Assembly (NCBI GenBank): GCA_913060565.1
Contig: CAJXRU010000013.1
Coordinates: forward strand, 1-60,062
Origin: an uncultured Gammaproteobacteria bacterium
Lineage (GTDB): Bacteria; Pseudomonadota; Gammaproteobacteria; Enterobacterales; Psychrobiaceae
Direction: 5' to 3'
DNA length: 60,062 nucleotides
Part shown: one piece after another, positions 37,585 to 45,020 of the stretch
Position numbering within the stretch: the stretch's first letter is position 1
How the letters are laid out: every line of letters starts with the position of its first letter
The notes under the pieces: model-generated
Seen by the model: only the letters and a program-made list of their open reading frames with translations
Told to the model about the DNA's origin: nothing
Databases searched by the model: none
Position numbers and translations under genes: made by a program

Positions 37585-37604
37585 ACATTCACATAGATGA
37601 ATGT
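37585..37604 (-). terminator. Hairpin plus T-rich tract in the carA leader
   Basis: Minus strand ACATTCA-TCTATG-TGAATGT followed by TTTTATTATCTTTT, placed between the carA promoter and its ribosome binding site. This is attenuator-like. The stem is only 7 bp and AT-rich, so it would be a weak terminator. Confidence 0.45.
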
Positions 37605-37658
37605 CTGTTTTTTTAGTTAAAAACGTTAGGCGCATTACTACCCAACCAAATTCGGCGT

Positions 37659-37687
37659 AGTATAGCTTAGCGCTCTATACCTGTCTA
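37659..37687 (-). promoter_or_regulatory. carAB promoter
   Basis: Minus strand -35 TAGACA (37682-37687), 17-base spacer, -10 TATACT (37659-37664). A start near 37652 gives a leader of about 90 bases. Confidence 0.6.
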
Positions 37688-37689
37688 CC

Positions 37690-38429
37690 CTAAAACACAT
37701 AAACACCTAACACAACGAACATTAAACACCAAACACTCAAAACCCTTAAACTACAACGACAAACAACAGGAACACTTGTATAACAAAACATTTAAACAAA
37801 AAAAAACCACCTTAAATAACAATTAGATAAAACAACTACCAATAAAAATAGACACTAGTGACAACTTTACCCAGCCAAACGAAATAACTCGTTTTTTACA
37901 TAAAAACATGCGTATTCAATGAGTAAAATTAAATCAACGCCTGTAAATTTGATTACATTGTTAATAAATACACAGCATTTTTCATTTTTAACTCAGAAAA
38001 AGACACATAAACAACCAAAAAACGCAGACAACATGCAATATACACCCAAAACACCCACAACTATCAAAATAATTACAATAAAAGATTAAAAACAGCAACT
38101 TAAAAACCAACATAAATACATTACCAGCAAAAAGAATGGTAAAAACAAGACGTATAACATATAAGTTTTATTTTGGACAAGCGATTGATTCAGACTCTAA
38201 CAATTTCTTTGTTATTAATGTGGTGATACATAATGTTACATATTCCACTAATAATTTGGGATTAATTTTTATTAAAGATCTAATATAAACTACTGTTATT
38301 TCAGAGAAATATAGAACTGCCTAATTTATGTCATAAAATTACCTCTTTAGTGCCATTGATTTTAACTTGGCATATGTTATTACTAGGTAACAATTGATTA
38401 CATTCTCCAGAAAGTTAAGAGAACTAAAA
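37690..38429. other. Long non-coding region, G-poor and A/C-rich on the plus strand
   Basis: I see no ORF with a credible ribosome binding site and no RNA gene. Bases 37681-37860 contain only 10 G by my count, with many ACA/AAC runs. 37981-38160 is similar (13 G). The final part (38170-38429) is ordinary AT-rich sequence and should hold the promoter of the downstream lipoprotein gene. Confidence 0.5.
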
Positions 38430-38528
38430 ATGTCAATTGCCGAAAAGATACTTTTTGGTCATTTAACGCTAATTCAAAATGTAGAAAATCACACCAAAGA
38501 AAATTTGGTGAAAGTAAGGAAAAACTAA
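38430..38528 (+). CDS. 32-codon upstream ORF coupled to the lipoprotein gene
   Basis: Starts MSIAEKILFGHLTLIQNVEN and ends KVRKN-TAA. The stop overlaps the lipoprotein start as TAATG. An AAGAGA sequence lies 7 bases before its ATG. The product is amphipathic and matches nothing I know. It could be a real small protein or a leader that couples translation. Confidence 0.4.
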   Translation: MSIAEKILFGHLTLIQNVENHTKENLVKVRKN

Positions 38529-40450
38529 TGATTGTCTCAAAAAACACTGTTAAAAATGTTGCACTAAGTTTAGTTACCGTTGCTGTATTAACAGCATGTC
38601 ATTCAGGCAAAAAAGCACGTACGGCACCGCCGACACCAGCTCCAACTCCGGCGCCAACTCCGGCGCCAACGCCTACCGAATTGGGAATAAAGGTTGCTGA
38701 CGGTTACCTAAAAGGCGCTTTCGTTTATTTAGATGTGAATGAAAACTCAGTGCACGACACTGACGAACCATCAGGTACAACTGGAGCGGGTGGTGTAGTG
38801 ACACTTAATACGACCGGTATCGAAAATCCAGACACTTATCCTATTATCGCTATTGCGAAAAAAGCTTCAACGACTGATGAAGATACAGATGCTCTAGTTG
38901 CAAAAGACTTCTCAATGAGTACACCTGCCGGTAATACCGTTGTTAATCCGATCACGACATTAATTCAAACGAAAATTGCTGAAGCAAAAGCTGCTGGTGG
39001 AACGCTTTCACTTGCTGACGCTGTAGCAGCAGTCGCACAAGACTTAGGATTGGGTGACGTTACTTCTGAACAGTTACTAGGTGATTATCTAGATGGCAAA
39101 TCAGGCAACGACTTTAAAGAAAAGATTCACGCGATTGCACGTAGCATCGTTCAATTACTTCCAGCTGAAGCTGCAGATTTAGCAAAAGAGCTGAAAGATG
39201 CAGATGGCACTTTAGGCGAGATTGCTAAAGCAATTACTGATGCTATTGCGGCAGGTGGTGATCCAGACAAAATCACGGTTGTAGTTGGTGACGGTGGTAA
39301 AGTTGAAACCAAAATTCCAGAAGTTGAAGATGCTAAAGAGTTCGTTGCTGACGTTCGTGATTGGGGCACAACAATTGCTGACGGGTTCGACACACCAGCA
39401 AACGCATTTGCCGATAAAGCTGATGCGGCGGAAATGCTAATTGATGCTCAAGTAGATTCACTAATGGATTTGGGCAACGAAGTCCTTATGGTCGTTGAAG
39501 ATGCAATGGAAGAAGGCCAATTAGAAGACCTTGCTCTTGCTGATTTTGTCGGCGCAGCTGCCGGCGGAACAGTCACGGTATCTGATATCGTTGAAACTGA
39601 CACTGCGATGAAAGGTAAAGTTGAACTAGATCTTATGTTTGGCACAGACAAAGTTAAGATGATGATCGAGATTGACGCTGGTCCTGTAGCAGATTCAACT
39701 AAATCTAACGGTAGCCTTATGTTTAGTGCAATGTTAACCAATGCTGACGCATCTATCGAGCTAAGCGACGGTAAATTCATCGTTAAAGGTCTGCAACTTG
39801 CAGACGGCGACACCGAAGAAAGCTTTAAAGATGCAACCGTTGAACTAAACGCAATGTTAAAAGCAAGTAGCCTTAAAACTGACACTGGTATGTTTACAGG
39901 TAACGTTGGCGCTGCAGGTAAATGGATGGAGCTCGAAGATGGTACTGGCGGCACTTTAATTCCTTCTTCTCTATCGTTTGGCGGCTCATTTGGCAGTGGC
40001 GATGAAATGTTCGACGCATCGCTAATGATTACATCAACAGGTGATTACGATGTAGCAGCAGATGGTGACGTTATCGAAACTGAAGATAACTGGGTTGATG
40101 CCACAGCAGTATTAACTGTTGACGTAGCTATGGAAAACTTCGATGGCGCGAGTGCTGATATTACTATTGAACGTACTTCCGTTGACGATGGCACTATCGA
40201 AATAATGCTAATGGATGGCGATGATGCACGTAAAGTTGTTCTTTCTGGCAGCACAGACGATGCAACAGGTCAGATTAAAGCAACTAATGCAGATAAGAGT
40301 GTTATGGTGACGGTTAAAACTGAAGGTGTTAAAGATGGCGACGACGTAGGTCAAGTTATCATCGGCGCTAAAGTAGTTGGTACCATTTCGCTAGTAGGCA
40401 ATGTTCATAAGATTAAATACACTGACGGCAGTTTTGAAACTTTATTCTAG
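38528..40450 (+). CDS. Large putative surface lipoprotein
   Basis: 640 residues with a lipoprotein signal (VALSLVTVAVLTAC, acylated Cys24), then a Pro-rich linker of PTPA repeats (about 35-50) encoded by imperfect 12-base tandem repeats. Next comes KVADGYLKGAFVYLDVNENSVHDTDEP (about 54-80), a segment recurrent in Alteromonadales surface lipoproteins, then a long acidic region rich in Asp/Ala (about 230-640). The pI is clearly low. Function is unknown. The TAATG overlap with a 32-codon upstream ORF and the barrel gene downstream suggest a surface-exposed partner system. Ribosome binding site AAGGA. Confidence 0.75.
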   Translation: MIVSKNTVKNVALSLVTVAVLTACHSGKKARTAPPTPAPTPAPTPAPTPTELGIKVADGYLKGAFVYLDVNENSVHDTDEPSGTTGAGGVVTLNTTGIENPDTYPIIAIAKKASTTDEDTDALVAKDFSMSTPAGNTVVNPITTLIQTKIAEAKAAGGTLSLADAVAAVAQDLGLGDVTSEQLLGDYLDGKSGNDFKEKIHAIARSIVQLLPAEAADLAKELKDADGTLGEIAKAITDAIAAGGDPDKITVVVGDGGKVETKIPEVEDAKEFVADVRDWGTTIADGFDTPANAFADKADAAEMLIDAQVDSLMDLGNEVLMVVEDAMEEGQLEDLALADFVGAAAGGTVTVSDIVETDTAMKGKVELDLMFGTDKVKMMIEIDAGPVADSTKSNGSLMFSAMLTNADASIELSDGKFIVKGLQLADGDTEESFKDATVELNAMLKASSLKTDTGMFTGNVGAAGKWMELEDGTGGTLIPSSLSFGGSFGSGDEMFDASLMITSTGDYDVAADGDVIETEDNWVDATAVLTVDVAMENFDGASADITIERTSVDDGTIEIMLMDGDDARKVVLSGSTDDATGQIKATNADKSVMVTVKTEGVKDGDDVGQVIIGAKVVGTISLVGNVHKIKYTDGSFETLF

Positions 40451-40475
40451 AATAAGTTAAAAAAACGTTAGTTCA

Positions 40476-40510
40476 AAACCAGCGCTTTTAGCGCTGGTTT
40501 TTATTTTTCA
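40476..40510 (+). terminator. Terminator between the lipoprotein and the barrel gene
   Basis: AAACCAGCGC-TTTTA-GCGCTGGTTT followed by TTATTTTT. The barrel gene starts 19 bases later, so it needs read-through or its own promoter. Confidence 0.85.
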
Positions 40511-40528
40511 TCGAAAGAAATTAGTAGT

Positions 40529-41596
40529 ATGCAAAACAAAAATAAATATTCTTATGTAAGCATTATTTTGCTTTCGTTATCCAACACTGTGTCAGCCAAT
40601 GATAATGACTGGCGCTTTGAAACATCCTTTTCTAGTTACAGTAATAGTGAAGTCGTTTCAATAAAATCAATCGCTGATGATACATGGGAAGGCGACTATA
40701 AAGACGCCGATTCACTATTTACAACAAACAGAGCAGACATGGGTATTGGCTATGGTAATTGGTTAGTGGGTGGCGCTATGCGCTATGACTACTTTGGCCA
40801 TTTCAGCAAAGATACTGGGCGCTTTTTTTATCTTGATAAAAATGACCAGTCACAACCTGACAATACCGACCTTGATTTATTATTAGATGTCGAACATACA
40901 TTCGCTAGCGGCCCGTTTATTCAATATAACAATTCTTACAAATCATTAAATTACAGTGTAAGGCTAAATTACTGGCAGAGCGACCAAGTATTATCAGGCC
41001 GAGTCTCGGGGCAGATAAATACTGCTACAGATGAAAATTATCAAGGTCAGCTAGATTTTGATTATTACTATGAAGAAGACACGATTTTTGACCGAGAAAC
41101 ACCAGATACTATGTATGGCGATGGCTATAGTTTAGATATTGGGCTTAATTGGCAAGCGACACCCGATCTGAATATCGCATTAGATATTAAAGATATTGGT
41201 TACGCCCTCAATTGGGACCGTGTTTATCATACCCAGGCGACATTAGTTCGCGGGGAAGATAAGAAGAATAATCAAGCAAGTTTAAGTGGCATTGAAAATG
41301 ACCTTGATTATAAACAGCGCTTTAATGAGCAAGTTTACCTACAGGTCGATTATCAAATCTCTTACGGTACAGTGCTCGTTGGTAACGATTATATCAACAG
41401 CACTCATCACTGGTTTACTGGATTTAAAATGCCAGTATGGGGCGATTTCGCTGACGCTTCAATTAGCATTTATCCTGAAACTCGCGCAATAAAATTTGGC
41501 TTGGAAGGAAAAATGGTTGGTGTGAGTCTAGGTATCAACAAAGCAAAATTTACTGACGCAAATACAGTAATATTAAACATGTATTTTAAGTACTAA
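40529..41596 (+). CDS. Putative outer-membrane beta-barrel protein
   Basis: 355 residues with a signal peptide (about 1-22, VSIILLSLSNTVSA) and alternating aromatic/polar strands throughout (for example YGNWLVGGAMRYDYFG, YSVRLNYWQSDQVL). It ends NMYFKY with the C-terminal aromatic residue typical of BamA substrates. About 12-16 strands are plausible. The family is not recognised. Because it directly follows the surface lipoprotein gene, a paired role (anchor, export or ligand uptake) is possible but unproven. Confidence 0.7.
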   Translation: MQNKNKYSYVSIILLSLSNTVSANDNDWRFETSFSSYSNSEVVSIKSIADDTWEGDYKDADSLFTTNRADMGIGYGNWLVGGAMRYDYFGHFSKDTGRFFYLDKNDQSQPDNTDLDLLLDVEHTFASGPFIQYNNSYKSLNYSVRLNYWQSDQVLSGRVSGQINTATDENYQGQLDFDYYYEEDTIFDRETPDTMYGDGYSLDIGLNWQATPDLNIALDIKDIGYALNWDRVYHTQATLVRGEDKKNNQASLSGIENDLDYKQRFNEQVYLQVDYQISYGTVLVGNDYINSTHHWFTGFKMPVWGDFADASISIYPETRAIKFGLEGKMVGVSLGINKAKFTDANTVILNMYFKY

Positions 41597-41616
41597 CCTA
41601 CCCAATTATTGCCTAT

Positions 41617-41656
41617 AAAAAAGCGAGTATTTCACAGGAAATACTCGCTTTTTTTT
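41617..41656. terminator. Bidirectional terminator
   Basis: GCGAGTATTTC-ACAG-GAAATACTCGC flanked by A6 and T8, between the convergent barrel and TonB-receptor genes. It works in both directions. Confidence 0.9.
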
Positions 41657-41678
41657 AAGGTCACTAACGAACGACTAA

Positions 41679-44645
41679 TTAAAACTTGTAACGTGCAGTA
41701 AAGCTTACACGGCGTGGCGTTTGATAGTTAATTGGCGCTTGGAAGTTAGGGTTAGGTGTTGCAGCAGTGCCTGAACCAGATTCAGCTGTTTCAACAAACT
41801 CAGTAACTTCTTGGAAGTTTAGGATATTGCGAACATCAATTTTCAGGCTTAAGCCTTCAATTGAAGCCGGCTTGTAGCTTAAACCAACATCTAAGTTTTT
41901 AGTCCAAGGAGTGCGACCTTCGTCGCCACGTTGAGTCAGTTCACCATTACAGTAGTACGACGATGCACCGTAACTTGCAAGGTTATCGTAATCAACGCCT
42001 AACTCATCTTTTAATGCTTCTAAAGGAACGAAACCTTGACAGCTCATAGGACGGCCAGATGAGATTGTCATGTTTGCAGAGATCGACACTTCATCGTTTA
42101 ACTTGTAGGCACCAAACACTTTTAATGTATGACGACGATCATTTGGTAAAGGACCGTATGCACCGTGTTGGAATAATGCGTTATCAATATCTTGTGTTAA
42201 GCCAGCATCTTCTTGCTCGTTCGTTGAGTTAACGTAACCTTCTGAGTTACCTTCACTCTTAGCAAGCGTGTAAGACGCCTTCATGTACCAATCATCGTTC
42301 ATTGGACGCTCAGCAGTTAACTCTAGAGCTTGATATTTACGCTTGTATACGTCAAGACCGAAGTATTCTTTTGGTACGACAGTCGTTACGTATTCACCGT
42401 TGTTTTCTAAGTCCATTGCCAGTGATACATCACGGCCTGGGTTCATTAGGAAACAATCTGCCAAAGTATGATAATCAAAGCTGTCGTAGCCTTTGTCTTT
42501 AGCGAAGTTGATGAATGGTTGGAAAGAACAGTAATCGTCCATGCCATCTTTAACTTCACGATAGATAACTTTAGCGCCAACAGTCCAATCTTCAAGCTCT
42601 TGTTGGTAACCTAAAATTAACTCGTCTTGATACATTGGGTTAAGATCTGTTACCGCAACAGTGCGTGAATCAGGTGCGTCTTTTGAACCACTTAATAGCG
42701 TGTCACCTAACTGTGCGCCAAGTACATCTGGAGCAGATGTTGTTGGGTTTTCATCAGCGCTATCTACCAAGAAGTATTCTTCTAGCGAATATTCGATACC
42801 AGAAGCACGAATGTTAGTGTTTGATGCAACAGGAATGTAGTAACGACCTAACGTACCATACACTTTATGAGTACCTTCGCCACCCATATCCCATGCGAAA
42901 CCTAATCGTGGAGCAACTTGGTTAGATGCTTCAACAAATACATCACCTTGGCTGTTACTGTTTTTGAAACCTTCAGAGCGAAGACCTAAATAAACCATCC
43001 ATTCGTCATTTACTTGCCAGTTATCTTCGATGTAGAACGCGGTATTTTCTACTTCAAAGCTACCAGAAACAGTATTGCTCTGTCTGTGACGAATGTAATC
43101 CTGACCTTCAGGAACAACAACACCGTTTACAGTTTTGCCTGAACCTGTGTGCCAGCGCCAGTAATCGCCACCAGAGAATTCAGTACCACGACGAGTTGAT
43201 GTAAATTTCTCGTGATCGTAACCGATTTTAATCGTATGGTCGTCCATTGCGTATTCAACGCTAAAACGAACCGACTCACGAACATCTTCATCAGGCGCGA
43301 AGTTTGGATCTGGGCGACTGGTTTGAGATTGGGCAATGCCCCAACAACCAATACGCTGTGAACTAGTTGGTGTTTCACGACGATCGTAAACCAACGGACA
43401 TTCAGCACCTGGACCGATATCTGGATTTCGTGCAGAAAGCGTGTTATTCATTTCACCCCATAACAAGCTTGCTGTTAAATCATCAGTGATAAATCCAGTG
43501 TAATTTACGATTGAAACGTCGCCACCAGATGTAATTTCGTATGACTCATCAGCCACACCGTGCTCACTGCCGTAACGAACGTCGTCAGCATAAGAGTATG
43601 GCGTGTATTCGTTGTCTTTCTCATTGTTGATATGAGTAACTTCTAGTAAATGATTGTCATTGATGTGCCAATCAAGTTTTACTAAATACATCGGTGAATT
43701 ATTTTTACGAACTTGGCTAGTTTGGCTACCAAACGTCTCTACTTCATCTTTAGTCCCTTCAAATAAACCAAAGAAAAATAATTCGTCCTGAATAACAGGA
43801 CCAGAAATGTAAGCATTGTAAGACATGTAGTCATAGCTATTTGCAGAGCGATATTGAATATAACGATCTTTATAACCTTGCTCAGGATCTTGAGAAAGTG
43901 CATCTTTACTATCTTCACGGAATGCAGAAGGCGTCATATAGATAGAGCCGCCGCCAGACCATTCGTTCGTACCACGTTTGGTTACTAAGTTGACAACACC
44001 ACCTAGTGAACGGCCGTATTCGGCACCGTAACCACCCGTTTTAACTTGTTGCTGTGCAACAGCATCATATGGAAGTGCAGCGAAAGAGGTAAAGTTACGA
44101 ATATTAGTAACGTCGAAACCGTTAATGAAATAACCATTTTCAGCAACTGAAGAGCCGCCAAATGATGCAAGGTTGCCGAAACCAGAGTCACCAGAAGTAG
44201 CACCAGGTGCTAATAATGCAACACTTGTTAGATCACGTGCAACAGGTAGTAATTCAATTTGCTCTGCGGTAAACACAGACGTTGATTCAGCTGATGAAGT
44301 ATCAATAGTCGCTAGTTGACGACCAACAATCTCAATAGCTTCAACGTTAGTAAAATCAACTGAACTACCCGTACCGATAGTTACTGTTACATTGTTAGTG
44401 CGGCTACCGTTTGTTACGGTGTATTTACCAGTAGGTAGTTTAGGAAAGTTAAAACGTCCACTGTCACTTACTGTTACTGAACGAGAAAAACCTGTTGCTG
44501 GGTTTTTAATAGTAACTGTTTTGCCTTCCATCGCGCGGCCGTAAATCGAACCACTTGAGTTATCTGCAAATGCAGGCATTGCCATGCCTAACGAAACAGT
44601 AACAGCCATTGCCGTTAGCGAACGCTTAAATACATTAGAGTTCAT
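41679..44645 (-). CDS. TonB-dependent receptor with N-terminal carboxypeptidase-regulatory-like domain
   Basis: A 988-residue outer-membrane receptor with signal peptide (1-27, ending MPAFA). It has a CarbopepD_reg-like/beta-sandwich domain (about 30-95, KTVTIKNPATGFSRSVTVSDSGRFNFPKLPTGKYTV), then the plug (about 110-230, with FTAEQIELLPVARDLTSVALLAPG and GAEYGRSLGGVVNLVTKRGTNEW), and a 22-strand type barrel ending VSFTARYKF. The extra domain resembles Oar-like receptors of marine bacteria, often used for large peptides or glycans, so the substrate is unknown. The leader shares a motif with the M4 protease leader, hinting at co-regulation with extracellular proteolysis. Confidence 0.92.
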   Translation of the reverse strand: MNSNVFKRSLTAMAVTVSLGMAMPAFADNSSGSIYGRAMEGKTVTIKNPATGFSRSVTVSDSGRFNFPKLPTGKYTVTNGSRTNNVTVTIGTGSSVDFTNVEAIEIVGRQLATIDTSSAESTSVFTAEQIELLPVARDLTSVALLAPGATSGDSGFGNLASFGGSSVAENGYFINGFDVTNIRNFTSFAALPYDAVAQQQVKTGGYGAEYGRSLGGVVNLVTKRGTNEWSGGGSIYMTPSAFREDSKDALSQDPEQGYKDRYIQYRSANSYDYMSYNAYISGPVIQDELFFFGLFEGTKDEVETFGSQTSQVRKNNSPMYLVKLDWHINDNHLLEVTHINNEKDNEYTPYSYADDVRYGSEHGVADESYEITSGGDVSIVNYTGFITDDLTASLLWGEMNNTLSARNPDIGPGAECPLVYDRRETPTSSQRIGCWGIAQSQTSRPDPNFAPDEDVRESVRFSVEYAMDDHTIKIGYDHEKFTSTRRGTEFSGGDYWRWHTGSGKTVNGVVVPEGQDYIRHRQSNTVSGSFEVENTAFYIEDNWQVNDEWMVYLGLRSEGFKNSNSQGDVFVEASNQVAPRLGFAWDMGGEGTHKVYGTLGRYYIPVASNTNIRASGIEYSLEEYFLVDSADENPTTSAPDVLGAQLGDTLLSGSKDAPDSRTVAVTDLNPMYQDELILGYQQELEDWTVGAKVIYREVKDGMDDYCSFQPFINFAKDKGYDSFDYHTLADCFLMNPGRDVSLAMDLENNGEYVTTVVPKEYFGLDVYKRKYQALELTAERPMNDDWYMKASYTLAKSEGNSEGYVNSTNEQEDAGLTQDIDNALFQHGAYGPLPNDRRHTLKVFGAYKLNDEVSISANMTISSGRPMSCQGFVPLEALKDELGVDYDNLASYGASSYYCNGELTQRGDEGRTPWTKNLDVGLSYKPASIEGLSLKIDVRNILNFQEVTEFVETAESGSGTAATPNPNFQAPINYQTPRRVSFTARYKF

Positions 44646-44679
44646 ACTTCTCTCTCTGTTGATATAGTTATTGTAGTTA

Positions 44680-44699
44680 GAAATAGCTATGACTATTTC
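44680..44699 (-). repeat. Hairpin in the TonB-receptor leader
   Basis: Perfect 7-bp inverted repeat GAAATAG / CTATTTC with a 6-base loop, between the shared 27-base motif and the start codon. Confidence 0.45.
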
Positions 44700-44702
44700 C
44701 CG

Positions 44703-44729
44703 GCGGTCAAGCTATCACCACAAAATCAC
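44703..44729 (-). promoter_or_regulatory. 27-base motif in the TonB-receptor leader, copy 2
   Basis: Plus strand GCGGTCAAGCTATCACCACA... matches 28974-29000 at 22 of 27 positions and is at a similar distance from the start codon (57 versus 63 bases). Confidence 0.45.
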
Positions 44730-44969
44730 GACTGCAATGCAGCAGATTTAACACAGTGACAACATAAAACATCGAAATAACAGAAAAACAGAGACTTACT
44801 TTTAAACATTAATTTTACATAAAATTTAAGTGGCCAAAATTGAATCAAAAGCGGTTTTGAACGAACAAAAACCAATCAAAACAAATAATTAACAACAAAA
44901 ACACAGAGACAACAAATACACATCTGACGACACATCAATTACACCGAAAGTACATTTATCAACAAAAAA
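44730..44969. other. A/C-rich non-coding region
   Basis: A-rich, G-poor plus-strand sequence similar in character to 37.7-38.2 kb. No ORF or RNA gene is visible. Confidence 0.4.
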
Positions 44970-44993
44970 GGCGAACAATTTACATTGCTCGCC
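44970..44993 (-). terminator. Terminator after the nuclease gene
   Basis: Minus strand GGCGAGCAA-TGTAAA-TTGTTCGCC followed by TTTTTT (one G-T wobble), 27 bases after the nuclease stop. Confidence 0.8.
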
Positions 44994-45020
44994 GTTCGTT
45001 AACAACTTATTGTCAGCTCT

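Noticed and set aside
37561-37635. ATG at 37635 as the carA start
   Set aside because: It adds 25 atypical residues. The TTG at 37560 has a strong ribosome binding site and restores the family N-terminus.
39448-39954. 168-residue Ser/Pro-rich minus-strand ORF inside the lipoprotein gene
   Set aside because: It is the complement of the Asp/Glu-rich lipoprotein and has no start signals.
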